A stretch of DNA of 64,000 nt from Rhizobium lusitanum (GTDB lineage: Bacteria; Pseudomonadota; Alphaproteobacteria; Rhizobiales; Rhizobiaceae): contig NZ_CP050308.1 in NCBI RefSeq assembly GCF_014189535.1, positions 1,674,001-1,738,000 of the forward strand, read 5' to 3'. This document shows, piece by piece, positions 44,509 through 53,882 of this stretch. Position numbers and translations under genes: made by a program. Positions within the stretch are counted from its first letter, which is position 1. Each line of letters starts with the position of its first letter. A model generated the notes under the pieces. It was not told the DNA's origin. It did not search any database and saw nothing but the letters and a program-made list of their open reading frames with translations.

Positions 44509-45561
44509 TCAAAGCCCCAACATGCGCCGGTTGGCCGCCTGATCCGTGCCGCTTCCGGCAAAGTCATCGAATGCCTTTTCGGTGACGCGGATGATGTGCG
44601 ACTTGACGAATTCGGCACCTTCGCGCGCGCCGTCTTCCGGATGCTTCAGTGCGCATTCCCATTCGACCACGGCCCAGCCGTCGAAATTGTTGGCCGTCAT
44701 CTTCGAAAACACAGCGCCAAAATCGACCTGGCCGTCGCCCAGCGAACGGAAGCGGCCGGCACGCTCGACCCAGCCCTGATAACCGCCATAAACGCCCTGT
44801 CGGCCGGTCGGATTGAATTCCGCGTCCTTGACGTGGAACATCTTGATCCGGTCCTTGTAGATATCGATGTTGTCGAGATAGTCGAGGCACTGTAGGACAT
44901 AGTGCGACGGGTCATAAAGCATGTTGGCGCGCGGATGGTTCTTCACGCGCTCCAGGAACATCTCGAAGGTGATACCGTCATGCAGGTCTTCGCCCGGATG
45001 GATCTCGTAGCAGACGTCGACGCCGTTTTCATCCGCATGATTGAGGATCGGCGTCCAGCGGCGCGCAAGTTCGTCGAATGCGGTTTCGACCAGACCGGCC
45101 GGGCGCTGCGGCCACGGGTAGATGAACGGCCAGGCGAGCGCGCCGGAGAAGGTTGCATGCGCCTTGATGCCGAGGTGCTTCGAAGCCGTCAGCGCCATCT
45201 TCACCTGCTCGACAGCCCATTCCTGCCGCGCCTTCGGATTGCCGCGCACTTCCGGCGCCGCGAAACCATCGAAAGCTTCGTCGTAAGCCGGATGGACGGC
45301 GACGAGCTGGCCCTGCAGATGGGTCGAAAGCTCAGTCACTTCGACGCCGTTGGCGCGCGCGACACCGGCGAATTCGTCGCAATAATCCTTGGAAGAAGCC
45401 GCCTTCTTCAGATCGATGAGCTGGCCGGCCCAGGTCGGCACCTGTACGCCGACATAGCCGGCATCGGCCGCCCATTTCGTGATCGAATCCCACGAATTGA
45501 ACGGTGCTTCATCGCCTGCAAATTGTCCAAGAAACAGGCCTGGGCCCTTGATCGTCTTCAT
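44509..45561 (-). CDS. Sugar phosphate isomerase/epimerase-like TIM barrel (AP endonuclease family 2 fold)
   Basis: A 350-residue xylose-isomerase-like TIM barrel. Metal ligands are suggested by CYEIHPGED, LYDPSHYVLQ, MFHVKDAEF and VVEWEC, giving the usual E/H/D/E set around a divalent metal. Relatives include IolE, hydroxypyruvate isomerase and the lyase partners of Gfo/Idh dehydrogenases in oxidative glycoside cleavage. ATG at 45561 follows GGGAGGAA. It lies upstream of the Gfo/Idh gene and downstream of the ABC transporter, all on the minus strand. The true reaction is not known. Confidence 0.87.
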   Translation of the reverse strand: MKTIKGPGLFLGQFAGDEAPFNSWDSITKWAADAGYVGVQVPTWAGQLIDLKKAASSKDYCDEFAGVARANGVEVTELSTHLQGQLVAVHPAYDEAFDGFAAPEVRGNPKARQEWAVEQVKMALTASKHLGIKAHATFSGALAWPFIYPWPQRPAGLVETAFDELARRWTPILNHADENGVDVCYEIHPGEDLHDGITFEMFLERVKNHPRANMLYDPSHYVLQCLDYLDNIDIYKDRIKMFHVKDAEFNPTGRQGVYGGYQGWVERAGRFRSLGDGQVDFGAVFSKMTANNFDGWAVVEWECALKHPEDGAREGAEFVKSHIIRVTEKAFDDFAGSGTDQAANRRMLGL

Positions 45562-45587
45562 GCGTAATTCCTCCCTGATCGCGTTCT

Positions 45588-45599
45588 GTAAACGTTTCC
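45588..45599. promoter_or_regulatory. LacI-like operator upstream of TIM-barrel gene
   Basis: GTAAACGTTTCC carries the exact palindromic core AAACGTTT and matches a 12-bp palindrome at 10 positions. It is 27 bases upstream of the start at 45561. The region 45562-45829 otherwise shows only the terminator of the transporter operon. Confidence 0.45.
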
Positions 45600-45778
45600 G
45601 ATCCATCTTAACGCCCAGTTCCAGATGAACAAGACGCAATTTCCTCGAAAAACAATAGGGCCGTCCGGCCGAAAGTCGAATGCATCGCGACCTAATCATG
45701 GCCCGCCGTGGACGGCAAGAGGTACGTGCCGCAAAAATCGTCGCACTTTGTGCACGCTTGTTGCAAAACACGCAGAAA

Positions 45779-45800
45779 TGCCCGCCGGAACCGGCGGGCA
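45779..45800 (-). terminator. Terminator hairpin of the CUT2 ABC operon
   Basis: TGCCCGCCGG-AA-CCGGCGGGCA is a perfect 10-bp stem, followed on the minus strand by only a short TTT. It is 30 bases past the stop of the binding-protein gene. Confidence 0.75.
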
Positions 45801-45829
45801 CAGCTGTTGAAATCCCGTGGATCAGCCGA

Positions 45830-46777
45830 TCAGAACGGTGAATCGGGGAAGTAGAAATCCTTGGCATTGTCCTTGGTGACCAGGGTCGCGTCCAGGATGT
45901 AGGTGCCGCGAACCGGAACCTGATCGTAGAAGTGGGCAGCGGTCAATTCCATCGCGGTGCCCACCATTGCCGGTGGATACAGCACGTCGACCGGGATCAG
46001 CTTGTCGCCGTCCATGACCTTCTTGATCATGTCCTTGGAGCCGGCGCCGGCGACGACATACTTGATGTCGGTGCGCTTGGCCTGCTCGATCGCCTGCAAT
46101 ACGCCGACGGCCATGTCGTCATCCTGGCACCAGACGACATCGATCTTCGGGAACTTCGTCAGATAGTCCTGCATGACCTTGAACGCGTCGTCGCGGTTCC
46201 AGTTGCCGTATTGCCGGTCGAGAACCTTCACGTTCGAGCCGGCGATGCCCTTGTCGAAACCGTCCTGGCGCTGCTGATCGATCGGGATCGGCAGACCACG
46301 GATGATGACGACCTGCGCATCCGGCGTCGTCGCCTTGATATATTCGCCCGCCGTCTGGCCGAGTGCCGGATTGTTGCCGGCAACATAGAGGTCGCGGACG
46401 GAATTATCGTTGTTGCTCGGCGCACGGTCGACGAGCGTCACGAACTTGCCCTTGTCCTTGACTTCCTTGATGGCGTTGACCAGTGGATCGGGGTCGGACG
46501 GCAGGATCACGAGGGCGTCGATACCCTGGGTCTCGAGGTCCTGCACCGCATTGGCCTGGCTGGCCGGATCCGGCGAAGTCTTGACGATAACGGTGAGCCC
46601 CGGATGCTCCGCCATCAAGAGCTTGGCGACGCGTTCGGCATGGAAGACGACGCCCGAAGTCCAACCATGATCCGCCGCCGGAATGGAAACGCCGATGGTT
46701 ACCTTCTTGTCCTCGGCATGTACCGTGCCGGCCAGAGCCGCCATCACGATCGCCAAACCAAATAGTCTTTTACGCAT
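45830..46777 (-). CDS. Sugar ABC transporter substrate-binding protein (CUT2 type)
   Basis: A 315-residue periplasmic binding protein of the ribose/galactose type. The signal peptide (MRKRLFGLAIVMAALAGTVHA) is followed by VTIGVSIPAADHGWTSGV. The conserved VQDLETQGIDALVILPSDPDPL and hinge segments are typical. It delivers a sugar or sugar-like ligand to the permease and ATPase encoded just upstream. It is the last gene of the three-gene operon. The His-Gly-Trp at the ligand-facing loop is common in this family. The ligand cannot be named. Confidence 0.93.
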   Translation of the reverse strand: MRKRLFGLAIVMAALAGTVHAEDKKVTIGVSIPAADHGWTSGVVFHAERVAKLLMAEHPGLTVIVKTSPDPASQANAVQDLETQGIDALVILPSDPDPLVNAIKEVKDKGKFVTLVDRAPSNNDNSVRDLYVAGNNPALGQTAGEYIKATTPDAQVVIIRGLPIPIDQQRQDGFDKGIAGSNVKVLDRQYGNWNRDDAFKVMQDYLTKFPKIDVVWCQDDDMAVGVLQAIEQAKRTDIKYVVAGAGSKDMIKKVMDGDKLIPVDVLYPPAMVGTAMELTAAHFYDQVPVRGTYILDATLVTKDNAKDFYFPDSPF

Positions 46778-46842
46778 GTTTCATCCTCCCAGATAGAGAC
46801 AGGGCTTTGTCACAAGAACCGGGCGCCCCCTGACCCGGTTAT

Positions 46843-47856
46843 TCACGATTTGCGCGCAAGCGAACGCTGAACCAGCATGGCGATAATGATGATCGCGCCC
46901 TGGATGGCGCTCAGCAGATACTCGCTGATGAAATTGGAAAGCAGCATGATGTTGCCGACGAGTTCGAGGATGAAGGCGCCACAGATCGTGCCCCACACCC
47001 TGCCCGCGCCACCCTTCAGCGCCGTTCCACCCACAACGACGGCCGTGATCGCCTGAAGCTCCCAGAGAATACCCGTTGTTGCCGATGTAGAGCCAAGCCG
47101 TGGCACATAAAGAAGCACCGCGATGGCGACGCAAAACCCCTGGATAATGAAGGCGATGGTACGCACGCGATTGACCGCCACGCCGGAATAGCGCGCGACG
47201 TCGCGACTGGAGCCGACAGCGATGACGTGCCGCCCGTAGCGGGTGCGATAAAGAATGAAGGCCGCAACACAGGTGACGGCAAGGATGACGACGATCGGGA
47301 CCGGCACACCAAGCACAGAGCCGTAATAGGCGGGCTTGTAGAGTGCCTGCACCTCGGCCGAGCGCAGAGTGATCGCGCCGCCCTGCGACAACCAGGTTGT
47401 CAAGCCGCGGTAGACCCCCATGGTGCCAAGGGTCGCGATGAACGGCTCGATCTTGCCCATGGTCGTGATCAGGCCATTGGCGAGACCGCACAGGACACCG
47501 GCGACGATCGCGAACAACGCAGCCGCCGCCAACATCAGGGTTGGATCGGCGATGACGCCCGAGTTCATCAGGAGGATCATCAGGCTGGCAACGAAGGCGA
47601 CCATCGCGCCGACCGACAAATCGAGATCGCCCGCCGAGATGACGAAGGTCGCTCCCACTGCGATGATCGCAATAAAGGCGCATCTCGTCGCGACATTGGT
47701 GAGATTGGTCATGCCGATAAAGTTCGGATTGACCAACGCGCCGACGATCAGAAGCAGCAACAGCGCTGCAAACGGTGCGACTGCCCGTAGATCGACATCC
47801 CGCCAGGAACGGCCCCGCCGACCCGTCTTCTCGCTACTATCCTCGCCAACGCTCAT
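46843..47856 (-). CDS. Sugar ABC transporter permease (CUT2 type, RbsC-like)
   Basis: A 337-residue permease with about nine hydrophobic helices. After a charged lead come ALLLLLIVGALVNPNF, the RbsC-type VISAGDLDLSVGAM segment and the coupling-loop region GRHVIAVGSSRDVARYSGV, followed by ITAVVVGGTALKGGAGRVWG. ATG at 47856 is used here. A TTG at 47862 has a better spaced GGGAGG (6 bases) and may be the true start. It lies between the ATPase gene and the binding-protein gene and forms the channel dimer. Confidence 0.93.
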   Translation of the reverse strand: MSVGEDSSEKTGRRGRSWRDVDLRAVAPFAALLLLLIVGALVNPNFIGMTNLTNVATRCAFIAIIAVGATFVISAGDLDLSVGAMVAFVASLMILLMNSGVIADPTLMLAAAALFAIVAGVLCGLANGLITTMGKIEPFIATLGTMGVYRGLTTWLSQGGAITLRSAEVQALYKPAYYGSVLGVPVPIVVILAVTCVAAFILYRTRYGRHVIAVGSSRDVARYSGVAVNRVRTIAFIIQGFCVAIAVLLYVPRLGSTSATTGILWELQAITAVVVGGTALKGGAGRVWGTICGAFILELVGNIMLLSNFISEYLLSAIQGAIIIIAMLVQRSLARKS

Positions 47857-47920
47857 ATCCAAAACCAGCCTCCCGTCCCATCATTCCTGGGAATTCGCCC
47901 GTACTCTTTTTGCCGCCGCT

Positions 47921-49444
47921 TCAGGCAGCCGCTTTTTTCTTCAGACCCGCCGCATAGCGCATGATTTCCTGCTCGGAGATCTCCTCGCCTTCGAGCACTC
48001 CGACGATCCGGCCTTCGCGCATCACGGCAACCCGCGTGCAAAGCCCGATGACTTCCGGCATCTCCGACGAGACCACGATGATCGAGTGGCCGTCGCGCGC
48101 CAGTGCCGAAATGAAATGGTAGATCTGCTGTTTCGTGCCGACGTCGATGCCGCGGGTCGGCTCGTCGATGATGATGATCTGCGGCTCTGTCTCCATCACC
48201 TTTGCCAGGAGCAATTTCTGCTGATTGCCACCGGACATGCGGCCGGCGACGATATTGCCGTCGCGCACGCGGATATCGAAACGACGGCGCGCCCGCGTAA
48301 GCGCATCGGCCTCGCTTGCGGCACTGAGATAGCCAAACTTGCCGTGCCTATCGAGCGATTGCAGGGTGAGGTTTGCCGTCATACCCGAATTGAGAAGCAG
48401 ACCCTTGGATTTGCGGTCCTTGGTCATATAGGCAAGGCCGGAGCCGATCGCGGCGTGAACGTCATGCGCCGGCACGGATTGCCCGTTGACGATGACCTCG
48501 CCGGCGACACGCGAGCGCAACCCGACCACCGCTTCCATCAGCTCCGTGCGCCCGGACCCAATCATGCCGGAAAAGCCTAGGATCTCGCCCTTGCGCACCT
48601 CAAAGCTCGCATCTTGGACATAGCCCGTCGAAACCGAGTTGACGCTGAGCACAATCTCTTCATCGACGTCAGGTTCATGCTTGGCGGGATAGAGGCTGGA
48701 AAGCTCGCGCCCGACCATCAACTGGGCAATCGATTCACCATCGAGCAGCGATGTCGGCGATGTCTTCACCCATTGGCCATCGCGCAGGACCGTAACCCGG
48801 TCCGTCAGCTCCATGACCTCATCGAGCTTGTGGGAGACGAAGACGAAGCTCGTCCCCTGGTCGCGCAGCTTGCGCACCTGCTTGAACAGGAAGTTGGTTT
48901 CCTCCCGCGACAGCACGGCGGTCGGTTCGTCCATGAAGACGATGCGCGCGTTGCGGCTAATCGCCTTGGCGATCTCGACCATCTGCTTGTCGGCGATCGA
49001 CAGTGTGCCGATCATGGCATTCTCATCGACATGCGAACCGAGGAGGTCAAGGACGCGCCGCGTTTCCGCCCGCATATGCTTGCGGTCGAGCACGCCGAAA
49101 TGCGTGACCTCGCGGCCAAGAAACAGGCTCTCGGTGACGGTCAGATGTTCGGCAAGATTGAATTCCTGATGGATGATGACGATGCCGAGCGCTTCGGCGG
49201 CGCCATTCGGCGGCAGCTTCACAGGCTTGCCGTCGAGCAAGATCTCGCCGGAGCTTGGCTGCTCGAAACCGGAAAGGACCTTGACGAGCGTCGACTTGCC
49301 GGCGCCGTTCTCCCCCATGAGCGCATGGATCTCGCCGGCCCGAAGATCGAAATTGACGCTGAACAAAACCTGCACGCCACTGAAGGACTTGCAAATTCGC
49401 CTCGCGGACAGCACCACCGCGCTATCGACGGCCTCCGAACCCAT
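47921..49444 (-). CDS. Sugar ABC transporter ATP-binding protein (CUT2 type, two NBDs)
   Basis: A 507-residue protein with two tandem nucleotide-binding domains, as in RbsA/MglA. The first has Walker A GENGAGKST (44-52), Walker B VFMDEPTAVL and a nonstandard signature LSIADKQMVEIAKA. The second has a degenerate Walker A GMIGSGRTE, the signature MSGGNQQKLLLAK and Walker B IIIDEPTRGIDVG. This asymmetry is normal in the family. ATG at 49444 follows GGGAGGAA; the longer frame to 49753 runs through the operator region. It is first in the operon and divergent from a LacI gene. Confidence 0.95.
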   Translation of the reverse strand: MGSEAVDSAVVLSARRICKSFSGVQVLFSVNFDLRAGEIHALMGENGAGKSTLVKVLSGFEQPSSGEILLDGKPVKLPPNGAAEALGIVIIHQEFNLAEHLTVTESLFLGREVTHFGVLDRKHMRAETRRVLDLLGSHVDENAMIGTLSIADKQMVEIAKAISRNARIVFMDEPTAVLSREETNFLFKQVRKLRDQGTSFVFVSHKLDEVMELTDRVTVLRDGQWVKTSPTSLLDGESIAQLMVGRELSSLYPAKHEPDVDEEIVLSVNSVSTGYVQDASFEVRKGEILGFSGMIGSGRTELMEAVVGLRSRVAGEVIVNGQSVPAHDVHAAIGSGLAYMTKDRKSKGLLLNSGMTANLTLQSLDRHGKFGYLSAASEADALTRARRRFDIRVRDGNIVAGRMSGGNQQKLLLAKVMETEPQIIIIDEPTRGIDVGTKQQIYHFISALARDGHSIIVVSSEMPEVIGLCTRVAVMREGRIVGVLEGEEISEQEIMRYAAGLKKKAAA

Positions 49445-49480
49445 CACTTCCTCCCTGTGGCTCCACCCACTTTCCATGCT

Positions 49481-49517
49481 ATGTAAACCTTTACATATGG
49501 CATGTAAAGGTTTACAT
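49481..49517. promoter_or_regulatory. Tandem LacI operators forming a 37-bp palindrome
   Basis: ATGTAAACCTTTACAT (49481-49496) and ATGTAAAGGTTTACAT (49502-49517) are exact reverse complements of one another, and each is a near-palindrome. Their centres are 21 bp apart, two turns of DNA. The pair lies between the ABC ATPase start (49444) and the LacI start (49611). Confidence 0.85.
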
Positions 49518-49610
49518 CGGTTGATATTGCACAATTCTTCACGGTCGCCTTTGACCTCCACGGAAGTCTGTGTAGTGTCCGGTCCGAGACGAGACCCAAG
49601 GCAGAGCGCA

Positions 49611-50636
49611 GTGTCGAATTCCACGCCCGCAACCATCGAAGACGTCGCCCGAATTGCCAATGTTTCGATCGCAACGGTCTCCCGGGCCATCCATATGCCG
49701 GAGAAAGTCGCAAACTCGACGCGGCTGAAGGTCAACCAGGCGATTGCCGTCACCGGTTACACGACCAACGCCATGGCGCGCAGTCTGCGGCTCGGACGGT
49801 CGAACATGATTCTGGTCGTAGCACCCGATATCGGCGATCCCAATTTCTCCAATATCCTCATCGGACTGGAAAATGAGGCGCGTTCGCACGGCTACGGCAT
49901 CCTGATCGGCCACACGCAGAACGACGCCCAGCGCGGGTTGGAATATCTGAAATTCCTGAATTCCAACCAGGCGGCGGGACTAATCCTGTTCACCGGCATC
50001 CTGCCCTTCGGACACCAGACGATGACGGCGCGTCTACCGCCGAGCGTCGGCGTCTTCGAGCCGGTCTTCAACGGCGGCATTCCCTATGTCGGCGTCGACG
50101 ATATCGCCGGAGCCCGCAAGGCAGTTGACCTCCTGATCGCAGAAGGCCACCGGAAGATTGCCTTCATCGGCGATTCTCGCACTCGTCTCGCCTATAGCCG
50201 GCGGCGCATGGGCTATGAGGCCGGGATGGACGCCGCCGAGATCGGCACCGAGCTCCGCATCCTCTTCGAAGGCGACGGCACCATCGAGAGCGGACGACTG
50301 GCCGTCGAGCAGCTTTTCATGCGCGACACGCTGCCGACGGCTTTCATGTGTGTCAACGATCAGACCGCCATCGGCGTGATGATCGGGCTGAAAGCACGCG
50401 GCTACGACATTCCAAGAGATTTCTCAGTGACCGGCTTCGACGATGTGCCGCAGGCCGTGTTCATGACGCCGTCGCTGACGACCATCCGGCAGCCCCGCAC
50501 CGCTATCGGCAAGCATGCTATGGCGCTCCTGCTCGAGCTCCTGTCGGACGGCCAGCCCCCCGAGGCGGAAATCCTGCTGCTGCCCGATCTGGTGGTCCGC
50601 AACTCTGTCTCGGCACCGTCGCGTATCAGGCGATAG
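49611..50636 (+). CDS. LacI-family regulator of the CUT2 sugar operon
   Basis: A 341-residue regulator starting at GTG 49611. HTH ATIEDVARIANVSIATVSRAI, hinge NAMARSLRLGRSNMILVVAP, and an effector domain with VTGFDDVPQAVFMTPSLTTIRQP. An open frame extends upstream to 49173, but that part overlaps the ATPase gene on the other strand and the operators. The GTG has only a weak AG-rich ribosome site. Placement next to the tandem operators makes it the likely repressor of the transporter operon. Confidence 0.9.
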   Translation: MSNSTPATIEDVARIANVSIATVSRAIHMPEKVANSTRLKVNQAIAVTGYTTNAMARSLRLGRSNMILVVAPDIGDPNFSNILIGLENEARSHGYGILIGHTQNDAQRGLEYLKFLNSNQAAGLILFTGILPFGHQTMTARLPPSVGVFEPVFNGGIPYVGVDDIAGARKAVDLLIAEGHRKIAFIGDSRTRLAYSRRRMGYEAGMDAAEIGTELRILFEGDGTIESGRLAVEQLFMRDTLPTAFMCVNDQTAIGVMIGLKARGYDIPRDFSVTGFDDVPQAVFMTPSLTTIRQPRTAIGKHAMALLLELLSDGQPPEAEILLLPDLVVRNSVSAPSRIRR

Positions 50637-50648
50637 GGATGCGTAGCG

Positions 50649-51004
50649 ATGCCGCTCGGTAGGATCACTCTTTATGTCCGCGATGTGGAAGCGACGATCG
50701 GCTTTTACGAGAAGCATTTTGGCTTCAAGCCACTCAGGCTCGAAGGCGATCGGATTATCGAGCTGCTGGCGCAGGATGGTGGCGCCAATCTGATGATCCA
50801 TCCGCGGGAAAGGCCCAAAAGATGGGCCAAGTGCTGGTGAAACTGGGCTTCGACGTGGAGGATGTCGAAGCATTCCGCGCCAAATGCGCTGCCGAGGGGC
50901 TTGAATTCGGACCTTTGCATCAGGCAGACGGCTATGTGTTCGCCAATGCCAAGGACCCCTCCGGAAACCCCATAGCGATTTCCAGCCGCGCATTCAGGCG
51001 GTAG
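50649..51004 (+). pseudogene. Glyoxalase/VOC-family gene with a frameshift
   Basis: Two frames together make one VOC protein of about 118 residues. The first encodes MPLGRITLYVRDVEATIGFY through ANLMIHP (50649-about 50800). The second encodes the rest, AGKAQKMGQVLVKLGFDVEDVEAF to the C-terminal PSGNPIAISSRAFRR (ending 51004). The switch occurs near 50800-50806, where loss of one base in CATCCGCGGG would explain it; with one more C the frame reads through. Conserved metal-binding and fold segments lie on both sides. It could be a real pseudogene or a sequencing error. It starts 12 bases after the LacI stop. Confidence 0.8.
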
Positions 51005-51044
51005 CTCGGGAGGCGACAAACCATCGCCTCCCTGATTTCATCGA

Positions 51045-52355
51045 TCAAACGTAACGATTGACAACGTTTTCCAACAGCTCTTGCTTGCCGGACTTCGGCT
51101 GCGGGTTGATGTCCTTGGCCTCAACCCATTCTGCGATCTGGTCGAGCGAGTATTCGCCGCGAAGCAGCTTCTGGCTTTCAGCCGAATCCCAACCGGCGTA
51201 ACGGTCGGCGAGCGGCTGCGACAGGGCCTTGTCCTCGATCATCTTGGCGGCTGCCTTCAGACCACGGGCGCAGCAATCCATACCGCCGATGTGACCAATC
51301 AGCAGGTCTGCCGGGTCGAGCGACTGACGACGCAGCTTGGAATCGAAATTGGTGCCGCCGCTCTTGAAGCCGCCGCCTGCCAGAACCTGGTAGTAGGCCA
51401 GCGTCATTTCCGGAACGTTGTTCGGGAACTGGTCGGTATCCCAGCCGGACTGGTAGTCGTTGCGGTTCATGTCGATCGAGCCGAAGATGCCGAGCGCGTT
51501 TGCAAGCGCCAGCTCGTGCTCGAAGGAATGGCCGGCGAGGATCGCGTGGCCCTGCTCGATGTTGACCTGTACCTCGTTTTCGAGGCCGTTCTTCTTCAGG
51601 AAGCCGTAAACCGTCGCGACGTCATAGTCGTACTGATGCTTGGTCGGCTCCTGCGGCTTCGGCTCGATCAGGATCGCGCCCTTGAAGCCGATCTTGTGCT
51701 TGTACTCGACCACGAGGTTGAGGAAGCGGCCCATCTGATCCAGTTCGCGCGTCAGGTCGGTGTTGAGCAGGGTTTCATAGCCTTCGCGGCCGCCCCAGAG
51801 AACGTAGTTCTCGCCGCCGAGCTTATGCGTCGCGTCCATGCAGGTCTTCACGGTCGCAGCCGAGAAGGCGAAGACATCCGGATCCGGATTGGTCGCGGCA
51901 CCCGACATGAAGCGGCGGTTGGAGAAGAGGTTCGCCGTACCCCACAAAAGCTTGACGCCGGTCTCGGCCTGCTTCTGGGCGAAGTAGTCGACGATCTCGT
52001 TGAGGTTCTTGGTGTTCTCGGCGAAATTCTTGCCTTCCGGACGCACGTCGGCGTCGTGGAAGCAGTAATAGGGCGAACCGAGCAGAGTGAAGAATTCAAA
52101 GGCGACGTCAGCCTTCAGCTTGGCGGCTGCCATCGTGTCTTCGAACCAGGGACGCAGGAAGGTCTGGCCGCCGAAGGGGTCGCCGCCCGGCCAGGTGAAG
52201 GTGTGCCAGTAGGCAACGGCAAAACGCAGATGATCTTCCATGCGCTTGCCGAAAACCACTTCGTCCTTGTTGTAATGACGGAAGGCCAGCGGATTGGTGC
52301 TGTCGGGGCCTTCGTATTTTACCTTGGCGATATCGCCGAAAAATCCGGTGCTCAT
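51045..52355 (-). CDS. xylA: Xylose isomerase
   Basis: A 436-residue TIM-barrel enzyme that converts D-xylose to D-xylulose with two divalent metals. Catalytic and metal segments are visible: [10 protein letters not shown] (His, Asp), [18 protein letters not shown] (Glu, Lys), [18 protein letters not shown] and GSIDMNRND. Length and sequence fit the long group II isomerases of proteobacteria. It starts 42 bases after the xylB stop. It is the last gene of lacI-xylB-xylA. Confidence 0.97.
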   Translation of the reverse strand: MSTGFFGDIAKVKYEGPDSTNPLAFRHYNKDEVVFGKRMEDHLRFAVAYWHTFTWPGGDPFGGQTFLRPWFEDTMAAAKLKADVAFEFFTLLGSPYYCFHDADVRPEGKNFAENTKNLNEIVDYFAQKQAETGVKLLWGTANLFSNRRFMSGAATNPDPDVFAFSAATVKTCMDATHKLGGENYVLWGGREGYETLLNTDLTRELDQMGRFLNLVVEYKHKIGFKGAILIEPKPQEPTKHQYDYDVATVYGFLKKNGLENEVQVNIEQGHAILAGHSFEHELALANALGIFGSIDMNRNDYQSGWDTDQFPNNVPEMTLAYYQVLAGGGFKSGGTNFDSKLRRQSLDPADLLIGHIGGMDCCARGLKAAAKMIEDKALSQPLADRYAGWDSAESQKLLRGEYSLDQIAEWVEAKDINPQPKSGKQELLENVVNRYV

Positions 52356-52397
52356 GTCCTGTCTCCTTGGAATGAAATTTGATCTTGGTTGATTATT

Positions 52398-53855
52398 TCA
52401 ATGCGCACTCAACGGCTTAATCGCCGGGTAAAGCGCGCGGTAACGCTTGTAAGCATCCTCGTAGGCGCCGGTCAGCGCCGTAACCGGCTCGATCGTGCCG
52501 GCCGTTTCCGGGGTTGAGCACACCGCGACCGGATCGGCACCCGTAGCCGCGATGAGGCCGAGACGAGCGGCTCCGAAGGCAGCTCCGAAATCGCCGTCAG
52601 CCGGCAGATCGACAGGAACGCCGAGCGCGGTCGCGATCGAGGCGAGCCAGTAGCGCGAGCGCGAGCCGCCACCGATGGCGGTGACGCGGGCGATATCAGT
52701 GCCGGCCGAGCGCAGCGCTTCGAGATTGTCTCGGATGGCAAAGCTGACGCCCTCCAGCACCGCCTGCGTCAGCACGGCGCGGCCGCTCTCATGGCCGAGG
52801 CCGATGAAGGCGCCGCGAATGGTGGCGTCATTGTGCGGCGTGCGTTCGCCGGAAAGATAGGGAAGGAAGGTAACGCTCGACGGCGCCTTCAGCGTGTCTC
52901 CGAGTTCGCCGGTAAGGTCGGCGGCGGATTTGCCGGTGACGCTCGAATGCCAGTTCAGCGCGTCGGTCGCCGACAGGATGACGCCCATCTGATGCCAGGT
53001 GTTCGGCAGCGCATGGCAGAAGGCATGTACGGCGCTTTCCGGCTTCGGCAGGTAGGAGCCGTTGGCGGCAAAAAGCACGCCCGAGGTGCCGAGCGAGACG
53101 AAGGCAGCGCCGTGGCTGACCGTGCCCATGCCGCAAGCCGAAGCAGCGTTGTCGCCTGCCCCGCCAGCTACGACGACGTCGCCGCTGATGCCCCAGTTCG
53201 AAGCCAGTTCGCCGCGCAGCTTGCCGGCGGCATCCGTGCCCTCGACCAGGGTCGGCATCTGCTTTTCATCGAGATCGGTCGCGGCCAGCAGCTCGGACGA
53301 CCATTTGCGCTTGCCGGTGTCGAGCCAGGAGGTGCCGGCGGAATCCGACATTTCGGAGATGTGCTCGCCCGTCAGCCACAGACGCAGATAGTCCTTCGGC
53401 AACAGCACCCAACGCACCTTGGCGAAGACATCCGGCTCATGCTTGGCGACCCAAGCGAGCTTCGGCGCGGTGAAGCCGGGGAAAACGATATTGCCGGTCA
53501 GCGCCCGGAAACGCGGATCGGCGTCGAGCGCCGCGGCTTCATGATAGCTGCGCGTATCGTTCCAGAGAATGCAGGGGCGCAGCACCTTGTCGTCGGCGTC
53601 GAGCAGCGTCGCACCATGCATCTGGCCGGAAAGCCCGATACCACGCACGGCGGCCAGCTCCTTCGGATGCGTCGCCCTCAGACCGGCGACCGCTTCTTCG
53701 GTGGCGCGGATCCAGTGCGACGGCTCCTGTTCCGACCAGCCCGGATGCGGACGCGACACGTCGAGCCCGCCATTGGCCGAGCCGATGATCTTCTGGTCAC
53801 CGTCGATCAGCATCGCTTTGACGCCGGACGTTCCGAGATCGAGACCCAAATACAT
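52398..53855 (-). CDS. xylB: Xylulokinase
   Basis: A 485-residue FGGY-family kinase that phosphorylates D-xylulose for the pentose phosphate pathway. The N-terminal phosphate-1 motif is GLDLGTSGVKAML, with ISGQ-type GLSGQMHGATLLD near residue 75 containing the substrate-contact Met-His-Gly. The C-terminal ATP lobe has FLPYLSGERTPHNDATIRGAF and IGGGSRSRYWLASIA. It follows the LacI gene by 27 bases and precedes xylA, as in other rhizobial xylose operons. ATG at 53855. Confidence 0.97.
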   Translation of the reverse strand: MYLGLDLGTSGVKAMLIDGDQKIIGSANGGLDVSRPHPGWSEQEPSHWIRATEEAVAGLRATHPKELAAVRGIGLSGQMHGATLLDADDKVLRPCILWNDTRSYHEAAALDADPRFRALTGNIVFPGFTAPKLAWVAKHEPDVFAKVRWVLLPKDYLRLWLTGEHISEMSDSAGTSWLDTGKRKWSSELLAATDLDEKQMPTLVEGTDAAGKLRGELASNWGISGDVVVAGGAGDNAASACGMGTVSHGAAFVSLGTSGVLFAANGSYLPKPESAVHAFCHALPNTWHQMGVILSATDALNWHSSVTGKSAADLTGELGDTLKAPSSVTFLPYLSGERTPHNDATIRGAFIGLGHESGRAVLTQAVLEGVSFAIRDNLEALRSAGTDIARVTAIGGGSRSRYWLASIATALGVPVDLPADGDFGAAFGAARLGLIAATGADPVAVCSTPETAGTIEPVTALTGAYEDAYKRYRALYPAIKPLSAH

Positions 53856-53882
53856 CAGTTGATACTCCCTAGATTCCGCCGT

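Noticed and set aside
46781..47683. 300-residue minus-strand frame within the ABC permease gene
   Set aside because: It is a shifted reading of the permease, which itself has continuous membrane helices and family motifs in the other frame.
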